Of a DNA stretch of 64,000 nucleotides, positions 56,552-64,000 are shown piece by piece. Source of the stretch: Lolium rigidum. Taxonomy: Eukaryota > Streptophyta > Magnoliopsida > Poales > Poaceae. The stretch lies in the NCBI RefSeq assembly GCF_022539505.1, contig NC_061514.1:244826124-244890123 (forward strand). The letters are read 5' to 3'. Position numbers and translations under genes: made by a program. How positions within the stretch are numbered: the first letter of the stretch is position 1; the number at the start of each line of letters is the position of its first letter. The notes below the pieces were generated by a model. That model worked only from the letters and a program-made list of their open reading frames with translations. It ran no database searches and was not told the DNA's origin.

Positions 56552-58870
56552 TGATAATAGGATCCAACCTGATACTGTTGGGGTTTTGCCCGATCTTTCA
56601 CAACGAGACAATCTGGTAGTAGTTATTCCAATCACGCGATGAACGCAACCAGCAAGCAACGTGAAGAAGAACTACGCGCCTCAAACCGTAGCTTGATAAT
56701 TCTTCATGAAAACAAGAACCTTCGCACCGATCTTTATTACAAACTGATAAACGATATCACCGTTCCCGGAGGGATGCTAAACCACGAACACACGCGAAAG
56801 TGTTTAGACTAAGATTCAACGTATGCTAACCCTAAACCTAGCCGCACCATCTCCTTATATGGAGGGGTGGGGCGCCCAACCTAGGTGGGTCGACCTTATT
56901 CGGTTGGACAAGCCCAAACCAAACACAAACACAACTTATTAAAACCCTACTTGGCCCACAACATGACATGGTGATGCATGTAAAATGCATACATGAACTT
57001 TGTCCTTTATCATATTTAATTTCCACATATTTGCAACATATATGATGATAATACCATATTTTATATTGATTTATGATGATTTACCAATGATCCGCTTTAT
57101 TTGGTTTATAACTCTGCAGAACAGGAAAACCCTGTTTTGTGTTTTTTTTCACTTTCAGAGACCTATACGGAGTCAAATTGACCTGAGATTTTTGGAGCAT
57201 CATTTTTTCATCGGGAGAAGCAGCCTAGGACCTAGAAGCTTACCTGGAAGGGCCTAAGGCCCAAAAGAGCCCAAGTGGCGCGCCCAACTTCTAAGGCGCG
57301 CCACCTGACCTCTTTCGGTCATCGATCGTCCAAATCGTGTGATATTTTCGCCCACCAACATATTTTGACCTAAAAATCACTATATATATGGCCCCGAAGA
57401 GTTCTCGGGAAGAGAGCGCCGCAGAAAGACAGAAACACGAAAACGGAGGCTGCATCAGAGAAGATTGGAGGGGGAAACTCCGTGGGGATCACCGCCGGAG
57501 GGATCTCCACCTTCTCCAACGTCTTCATCATCATCACCATGATCAAGGGAGAGTAGTCCACCTCTGGACTACGGGTTTGTGGCAGTAGCTTGATCTTTTT
57601 CTCTCATGTTCTTAGTGCCATATCAGCTGCCTCATATGATTATGGCCATATTTGTAATACTTATGTGGTGGATCCTTAATCTCTGATATTGTGCTATGAT
57701 ATCTGATCGTATTATGTGTAAGATGTATTGATAGATGCATATTATGTACCCCATTCTTAAGTATTTGTTCTGATCCAACATCTATGTAAGAGCGTGTGTG
57801 GGGTGATGTGTGTATTAGATGGAGTAGCATGGTCTTAGTGATTGAATAGTGACAACAAATTCATGATCTATTATGGCTTTGTCTTTTCTTTTGCTACCTC
57901 ATTAGGGATAAAGTGAATGCATGTACTATGTTGGTCACGTGACAAAAGTGATGATCTTGTTTGGTCAATGTAGCATATTTGATATTCAAACATCATGTCA
58001 AAGTACCTAAGGCTATACTCTGTTAATTCTTAATACAAGATTGCATGGAGTTTTTCCTTTCTTGTGGAGTATAAGTGAGATGTGTTGCATCATCTCTATG
58101 TTAGGACGTGATGCCCATATGAATGCTTATCTTACTCATATTATTGTTCTGCATCCTCATATCTCATTGATGAATTACTATTTATCCGCTCCAACTTGAA
58201 AGAGAGAATAGTCAAGTGAAACGAACCTCGGTCCACTTTTTATCATAAGAAACACTTTTATATTGCTTTTATCTTGTTTTCTATTTGCAGCACTATTTTA
58301 ATCCGAACATATAAAATATTTACTTTTTTATTTGCATCTAAAACACCAAAAACAATCAACCCCTTTACAGTTTTTTACTTACTTACTTTATTTCATCTAG
58401 TTTTACTCGCTTTATTTTTACTTGTGTTTATTTACTTACACAAAACCTTGTACTTGACAACCACACGGTGGAGTTGGAGACACAAGGCTTTTATTTTACT
58501 TGCAGGATTGCTAGAAGAAGAGAGAAGAGAATACTCTTTGCTCAGTTCCCCGAGAGTTCGATTTAAACCCTCGAGTCACCCTTGTGGGGAAAATACTCTG
58601 CTGATACAACACTCTGCACTTGGAGTTTGAACGTATCAAGATCTTTTTGGCTTTGTTGCTGGGGAATAATCAAGACACTTCATCAAGCCCGTCGACCATC
58701 ATCACCTGGCTAATAAAATAACCTAAACCATAATATATATTGTTGACACAACCTTAGAATTAATCATTACATATCGTAGGTCGTCCTAGCATGTCAATCT
58801 TCGATAGAATATCGCCTAACTCGGTGGAGTCCTAAAATTAGGCTTCACCTCAGCCTTGATGCCCATATCA
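56552..58870 (-). repeat. 5' LTR of gypsy B, split by a solo LTR
   Basis: 56552-56971 and 58710-58870 together give ~581 bp aligning with 30355-30952. Starts TGATAATAGGATCC, ends CCCATATCA and is followed by target duplication GTACG. Confidence 0.9.
56972..58704 (+). mobile_element. Solo LTR, family G/D (1733 bp)
   Basis: Starts TGATGCATGTAAAATGC and ends CGACCATCATCA. Flanks CATGG (56967-56971) and CCTGG (58705-58709) differ by one base. It interrupts the phrase ACATGACATGGCTAATAAAA that is intact at 30783 and 33706. Its last ~330 bp match the LTR remnant at 47692-48017, so it belongs to the gypsy D family. A primer-site-like TTGGCTTTGTTGCTGGGGAA lies inside it at 58647-58666. Confidence 0.92.
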
Positions 58871-58879
58871 GTACGGTTC

Positions 58880-59830
58880 ATGAGGACATCACAACTAGTT
58901 ATTTTCCACATGTGAGTTAGTAGCAGCCATGCCCGGGTTAGTAGCGTCCATCGCTCCCAACAACCTAGGGAGTCAGTTGTATGCTTCCTCCAAATCACCA
59001 TACAACATCTTGAATGTGGCTTGTTTGGCCTTCCATGTCTTCCCGTACTTCACATTGTAGTGAATGCGGGATTTCACTAGAACCTGGACGGACTTAATGC
59101 TCATCATTAGAAGTGACGAGATCCCGTTGGAAAGCTTGTAAGCGATGATCTCGGAGTTGAGTTGTCGGTGCACGTACTTCAACCTTGCCATCAAGCTTCT
59201 TGCCTCGGCACATGTGAGTTGCTACACAGCTAGTTATTTTCCAAGAGGGCCCTCCCTTCAAAGGTCTTGCACACACAACCCATGGACTCCACCCTCTTCA
59301 TATTTAACCATGTAGTGCTTCTTGACGTCCGAGTGGACAACGGTGTACATGCGATAATTCTTAACCGGTAACTCCTTGATCCATGCCTTAAATTCCAACA
59401 AGATTTCGAATGTCAACCTAGGAGAAATCCCATTGTTCTTTTGATCCATATCTCGGTGGGAAATTGGCCTAGCTCCAAGCACTAAACTCTTGCCACCATC
59501 AACCAGCTTCGTCTGCGATAAAAAAAAAGATCACGTGATAATGGTATCCGATGATCCTGGCCCAATAACTTCAGGAAAATTTCGGCGTCCTTAGGCGTGA
59601 ACCTCTCCTAGCTAATTTCTTCATCGGGCCCATCGTCATCCCAGTCCTTTGCATAGCGTCAGGACAAAGGATCGAATGGTCCATGTTCTCTTGCACATAA
59701 TATGTGTCCAAACCACCTACATTGTTGTTAGTGAGCTAAATATCATTCTCAGCATCCTCATACTCATCATTATCCTTCTCCAAGAACCCTAGGCATGTTA
59801 TTCAATAACTAGTCATGGAAAGACACAAAA
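58880..59830 (-). pseudogene. MULE (Mutator-like) transposase remnant
   Basis: Minus-strand pieces in order: an acidic N-terminal part with YYVQENMDHSI (about 59700), LGARPISHRDMDQKNNGISPRLTFEILLEFKAWIKELPVKNYRMYTVVHSDVKKHYMVK (59482 on), RPLKGGPSWKITSCVATHMC (59276 on) and IHYNVKYGKTWKAKQATFKMLYGDLEEAYN (59070 on). These match the N-terminal zinc-binding region and the segment before the catalytic domain of plant MuDR-type transposases. Several stops and frame changes; the catalytic domain is missing, cut off near the gypsy B insertion site. Confidence 0.8.
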
Positions 59831-60880
59831 AATCCAAGCCATATAACCAAACCCTAGGCCTAACATAAAAGTCTAACAAGAACCCTAACCCTAACCTAAC
59901 AACAACCCTTAACAATCAACCATTGGTCATTGCAACAAGAATCAACCATGCATGTTGGGTTCATTTGAAATGCTAGGGTTTCCAAGATTTGGACAAGCCC
60001 AACCAAAATACAAGATTCCAAATGATTGAAATCAAGGGGAAAGGGGGGTAATACCTCTTGGCACTAGGGGGGGGGGCGAAATCCATGGAGAAAACCTACA
60101 GATTTGGGGATTTTGGTAGAGGGATTTGAGAGGATCGAGAAGAGAGGGGAGACGCCAACCTCGAGCCTTTGTTAGTGGGTGGGGAAAAGAGGGGTAGAGG
60201 GTCGGGTGGGTGCTTCGGGCCTGTTATTGCTAAGTGAGAGCATCGAGCCGATGTGAGCGGCGCTATGATCCACATTGTAGTGCCTAAGTGAGAGGTGCTA
60301 CATAGGGGTGGGCCTGGGTTGGTCCCGCCTCGCTACGCTGGCAAAGCGTGTAGCATCTGTGAGATCTGTGCTACACTACCTAGATTAGCGTATTTGACAT
60401 CAGTGTTACACAAAAGGGTTAGCTCGGTGAAATACTTTCAACGAGAGTTCATTTCGTGAATTTGTTGTTCCTAAGGGTTATATTTGTCCATTTTGGTACT
60501 GTAATGCTAAATGTTGCATTTTAGTTCACCTTCTTCGCCAAAATTTTAGTTTCAGTGAATTGGTACTCTTCAGATCTGTCACTCCATTTTCTAAATAACA
60601 CTATCTGGTTCAGAAATAAGCAAGAAAAGATTTCTGAATCAGATGTTCGACATGGGATAGGTTTTGACCATCCTCTGCCTCCCGTTTACATCACTGAATC
60701 ATCAGATATGTTTTTAAAATATATTTATTTATTGGGTACGGTTAACGGGTGACTGGATTTTGACTAACTGTCATTTGGCTGAGAGACATAATCGAGTTGT
60801 AAGATATGCTACAACTTATGACGAGCAGGAATCACGAAGTAAACAAATGACTTAAAAAAAATCTTGGTTGGAACTCATGT
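59831..60880. other. Intergenic sequence, probable MULE flank
   Basis: Contains (CCTAA)-like repeats near 59860-59900, a poly-G run at 60067-60075 and a GC-rich stretch (60150-60360) with short inverted phrases such as GCTAAGTGAGAG...CCTAAGTGAGAGGTGCTACAT. No gene seen. Confidence 0.45.
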
Positions 60881-60883
60881 ATA

Positions 60884-61128
60884 TTCCCTCTATTTTTAAA
60901 TAATTTATATTCTAGCCCTAAAATTTGTTCTGAAATAATATACTCCGTACATTCTAACTTTTAGTCAACAACAACACTGAAAACAAAGTGATTTTGCTCT
61001 TTTATTAGACGTTGTTATTTTCAATGTAGCTTGCACTGCATGTTTACATATCTAAGTAGTACTAATAAATGCAACACTAGTTTATCTCATTTATCTAAAA
61101 TGTGAATTAAATCAAAACGAATGGAGTA
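60884..61128. mobile_element. Probable Stowaway-like MITE
   Basis: Left end ATTCCCTCTATTTTTAAATAA and right end AAACGAATGGAGTAAT resemble the CTCCCTCCGTTT terminal repeats of grass Stowaway elements, facing each other ~245 bp apart in AT-rich sequence with TA-rich flanks. The repeats are imperfect, so the exact borders are approximate. Confidence 0.55.
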
Positions 61129-62576
61129 ATTAGTAAAAAATCTCAGTTGCAAACCTATGTACACTTGAGAAAATATCAGTTGCAAGCAATGTTCGCATCT
61201 CATGGTTAGAGCCAATCACAACGTAATTAATATAATTGTTTAAGAAATTAAGAGTCAACCAAGAATTGAGCTAATTCGTCGGGAAGTTAGCAAATCCAAT
61301 GTTCTAAATCCTAGTCACTTTTTCTGGGCCATCAGATCACCCATCCAACAATCCACGTGTTCTTCTTCCTCTCATCAACTGTCTTCGTCCTCTCATCAAT
61401 TCTCCACTCCTGTACTCCATCATCACCACCTCTTGACCTCCCCATCCCCAGCACCACCACCTTCCGCCCCCAACCATGGGTATGTTTCTCGCCCACGGTT
61501 GATAGTGCTATCACACCACCTCACCACCCTGCCCTAGCTGATTTCCCCACGGCCAGTCCATCCACCACTCGGGCGTTCCCTCCATAGCTGGCAACGGAAG
61601 ATCCTCTCCGGTGTCGATGTGCCACACAACCCAATCCCCAATTTATTCCTCTCATTCGATGTTGCCGCCCCTACCGCATCGAGCTCCAACTCTGACACAA
61701 TCTACTCTCGCGGTTGTCGTCGTGCCGCAACCAACTAGGGTGTATGATGTTTTTATGCGTATGAAGTACAATTTTAATATTTAATGGTTTAGAATACAAA
61801 TTTTACAAACTATGTTTTGAATATTATGTGGTTATATTTCCACATATTAGATTTTTTTAGTACCTACAATATATTTACATGTGCAACGAGGGAATGGATT
61901 GAAGGGGTCGTGGCAGTGCAATGCCCGTGCATTCAGCTAGGTCCTAATTGATTTTGAATTGAATGGGGTAATAACCTGCCGGCATAGTTGGTGTCAATTG
62001 GAAAACAGAGATCAAGCATAAGATTGGAGTCTCGTTGATCGTCATTACCTCCACCACACCAGCACCTCCTCTCCCCTACCTCGCCCTAACGTGATTTTGT
62101 TGATTATTCACAGAAGGAAGAAAACTAGATCTGTTGATCAAATTAAAGCATTACTCGAGATCTGAGTGTAAATTATTCGTTGAATGTCTTCAAATCAGAG
62201 CATTACATGAGTAATTGTTTGCTTGTTTCCACCGGCCTGTACGATTCTTTGAGAATTCAGGAGTACTAAGTTAGATCATGTATTCTATTCTTTCAATAGT
62301 TTGCCACGGTTTCTGTCAAGAAATTTGCGAAAATGAGAAGGCAAGATTGCAAAGATAAATAGATACTCTGGATTATACATTTGGCATCTCTGAACTGGAA
62401 TCTTGTGTATCTCGCGACGAGGAATTGAGTACAACAGACACATCATTTTTGTGCTATGAGGAGAAATTATTACAGACACAGGCCAACAAGAGAAGAAGAG
62501 AGGAGAAAAGGAGGCAAAGAAGAATTATAGTATATAAGAGCGGCAGCGGCAGCTCAGCTGAGGTTGCGAGGAGGAA
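61129..62576. other. Intergenic sequence downstream of ATPC
   Basis: A C-rich, TCATC-repeat block with a short open frame (61357-61587) shows no recognisable protein. The right part (about 62280-62576) should contain the 3' untranslated region of the ATPC gene; a purine-rich GAAGAGAGGAG stretch lies at 62490-62525. Nothing else supportable. Confidence 0.5.
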
Positions 62577-63662
62577 TCAGCCGGCGAGGGCGTCGGCGCC
62601 AGCAACGATCTCGAGAATCTCTCCGGTGATCTTGGCTTGGCGCCTGCGGTTGTAGACCATAGACAGATTTTTCCGGAGATCGATGGCGTTGTCAGTTGCG
62701 CTGCTCATGGCGCTCATCCTGGCGGCCAGCTCGCTGGCGAGCGACTCCTGGAGTGCACGCAGGATCTGGCTGTTGAGGTAGAGCGGTAGGAGGGCGTCGA
62801 GGATCTGTACGGGGTCCTGCTCGAACTGTACGACGGGGGAGAAGGGCTGCGTCTCGATCTTGATCTTCTCGCGCTCGACGGTGAGCTTTCCTTCCTTGGT
62901 GGTGAGCTTGAAGAGCTCGTCCTCGGTGGCGTCGACGCATATGCCGTTGACGTCGCAGATCTCGCCCTTGGGGGACATGGGCAGCAGGGTCTGGATGATG
63001 GGGTCGGAGCGGACGAGGGAGACGAACTTGGAGTAGACGAGCTCCACCTTGTCCACCTCCTCGGCGACGAAGAGGGAGTAGATGAGGTCGCAGATGGCCT
63101 GCGAGTCCTTGACGGTGGGGATGCCGGCGAGCTCGAGGAAGCGCTCGGTGGGGATGTAGTCGCGGCGCTGGAAGTAGGCGTTGCCCTTCTTGCCGACGCT
63201 GATGACGGTGTAGTCGACGCCGAGCTGCCTGAGGTCCTCCATGCGGGACTCGGCCTTCTTGAGCACGTTGTTGTTGAAGGCGCCGCAGAGGCCGCGCTCG
63301 CCGGTGAGCACGACGATGGCGACGCGCTTGACGGAGCGCTGGCGGGTGAGGGGCAGGTCGATGTCCTCCGTCTGGATCTCCTGGTTCATGTTGTAGAGCA
63401 CCTCCACAAGGGCCTCGGAGAAGGGGCGGGAGGAGACCACGGCCTCCTGCGCGCGACGCACCTTGGCGGCGGCCACCAGCTTCATCGCCTCCGTAATCTT
63501 CTGCGTGTTGCGGACAGAGTCGATGCGGTTGCGGAGGTCGCGGAGGGAGCACCGCACCACCAGGCTGCTGCTGCTGCTGCCGCCGGTCGAGGCGCGGCGG
63601 CGGGTGGAGGAGCTGGCGAGCGCGGAGGAGGACCACGCGGTGGAGAGGTGGGAGCACGACAT
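62577..63662 (-). CDS. ATPC: Chloroplast ATP synthase gamma chain
   Basis: Intact single-exon gene, 361 residues from the ATG at 63662. An in-frame ATG at 63686 would add eight residues, but MSCSHLSTAW is the usual grass start. Residues 1 to about 38 are a Ser/Ala/Arg-rich plastid transit peptide. The mature protein starts near SLRDLRNRIDSVRNTQKITEAMKLVAAAKVRRAQ, the N-terminal rotor helix. GERGLCGAFNNN (121-132) is the conserved core motif, and LRALQESLASELAARMSAMSSATDNA (301-326) is the C-terminal helix. Together the two helices form the rotating shaft inside the alpha3-beta3 head of thylakoid CF1. GEICDVNGIC (233-242) holds the two cysteines (236, 242) of the plant-specific loop reduced by thioredoxin to activate the enzyme in light. 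Length and motifs are all as expected. The coding region is very GC-rich, unlike its surroundings. Confidence 0.98.
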   Translation of the reverse strand: MSCSHLSTAWSSSALASSSTRRRASTGGSSSSSLVVRCSLRDLRNRIDSVRNTQKITEAMKLVAAAKVRRAQEAVVSSRPFSEALVEVLYNMNQEIQTEDIDLPLTRQRSVKRVAIVVLTGERGLCGAFNNNVLKKAESRMEDLRQLGVDYTVISVGKKGNAYFQRRDYIPTERFLELAGIPTVKDSQAICDLIYSLFVAEEVDKVELVYSKFVSLVRSDPIIQTLLPMSPKGEICDVNGICVDATEDELFKLTTKEGKLTVEREKIKIETQPFSPVVQFEQDPVQILDALLPLYLNSQILRALQESLASELAARMSAMSSATDNAIDLRKNLSMVYNRRRQAKITGEILEIVAGADALAG

Positions 63663-64000
63663 GGCTGGCTGCGCCTGGGGCGTCACCGGCGGCCGCAGAG
63701 GCGGAGGCGGAGGGGAACGGAGTGGAGGGAGGGAAAGATTTTGGATTGGGTTTGGGTGGAGAAGTGAGCAGGTGGGGTTTTCAAGCCGGGCTGAGTGGTC
63801 GAGCGGCAGTCACCGCGAGATTGCCACGGATTATGTGGCGCGCCCTGGCCGTCTGCCTAGCCTCGCCATTTTCCATTTCTCGCTTCTTATTTCTCATCTT
63901 GCCAGAATAATACACCACTCAAAGCAACAAGAAAAAAACTTCTCTTTGCAACAGGACATGAATGGATACTGGAATTGTACTGCGCATATACTACAGTAGA
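63663..64000 (-). promoter_or_regulatory. Upstream region of ATPC
   Basis: The 338 bp before the start codon include a GC-rich purine/pyrimidine-biased stretch likely to be 5' untranslated leader (63663-63760) and a more AT-rich part toward the window end. I could not place a TATA box or light-response element with confidence. Confidence 0.4.

Larger units (their letters stand above)
30355..58870 (-). mobile_element. Ty3/gypsy retrotransposon B, opened by many nested insertions
   Basis: Its 3' LTR is 30355-30952 and its 5' LTR is 56552-56971 plus 58710-58870. The outermost flanks are GTACG at 30350-30354 and GTACG at 58871-58875, showing a single original insertion 28.5 kb across. Next to the left LTR is a purine tract (AAGGGGGGA on the minus strand). 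Next to the right LTR is TGGTATCAGATTTC (minus strand, about 56536-56549), a Met-type primer site. Only fragments of its own coding region remain (a protease split by the CACTA element); reverse transcriptase and integrase were not found. Nested inside are the CACTA, gypsy C, gypsy D and four LTR insertions. Confidence 0.85.

Noticed and set aside
59860..59900. Telomere-like CCCTAA repeats
   Set aside because: Only two or three imperfect units (CCCTAACCCTAACC) within a MULE flank; too few for an interstitial telomere array.
62692..63657. 321-codon second minus-strand frame overlapping ATPC
   Set aside because: Out-of-frame shadow of a GC-rich gene; Arg/Pro/His-rich with no domain. A plus-strand frame at 63463-63999 is likewise antisense noise.

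Overview
The window is nuclear DNA of a large-genome grass, most likely Triticeae (wheat, barley or a relative). The grounds are deeply nested LTR retrotransposons of types I associate with that group, a CACTA element, a MULE relic, a 5'-truncated LINE, and a plastid-targeted ATP synthase gamma gene with a monocot-style transit peptide. Genes fill only a few kilobases; almost everything else is transposon-derived. No tRNA or rRNA gene, CRISPR array or prokaryotic operon was seen. Family names are tentative because nothing could be searched.

Left part (1-30 kb). A segment of about 5.5 kb is present twice in direct orientation (1951-7500 and 22709-28202). Each copy has a five-exon gene for a DHHC protein S-acyltransferase that appears intact, then a gene for an unrecognised 220-235 residue protein (called H here), then a head-to-head partner (G). 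G is broken in both copies by different retrotransposons: a Ty3/gypsy element (A, 7587-19496, target duplication GTCCT) in copy 1 and a short-LTR Ty1/copia element at 28203 in copy 2. Gypsy A carries a LINE in one LTR (16-bp target duplication) and a small non-autonomous LTR element in its integrase region (target duplication GGATC). A very long LTR fills 1-1950; its empty insertion site survives in the second segment copy. Between the copies lie a Myb/SANT-like reading frame and a (GAT)25 microsatellite.

Middle part (30-59 kb). This whole stretch is one gypsy element (B), opened by later insertions. Its LTRs lie at 30355-30952 and 56552-58870, both flanked by GTACG. Inside are a CACTA transposon in the protease region (target duplication TTA), which itself holds two solo LTRs; a 2.92-kb tandem duplication with GAATCCA at the breakpoints; fragments of two further gypsy elements (C, with extra multi-exon ORFs; D, gag-protease without reverse transcriptase); a 4.9-kb solo LTR inside D; and a 1.7-kb solo LTR inside B's own 5' LTR.

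Right part (59-64 kb). A decayed MULE transposase, a probable MITE and low-information DNA lead to an intact single-exon ATPC gene at 62577-63662 on the minus strand, the clearest functional gene here. It encodes the gamma subunit of chloroplast ATP synthase, including the two regulatory cysteines.

Order of events read from nesting: segment duplication; insertions into each copy; LINE and small LTR element into A; B, CACTA, solo LTRs and the local tandem duplication in the middle block. I found no undescribed defence or pathway system. The most notable unexplained items are the H/G gene pair, a duplicated hairpin-forming repeat inside the CACTA, and the mixed LTR/CACTA tandem duplication.
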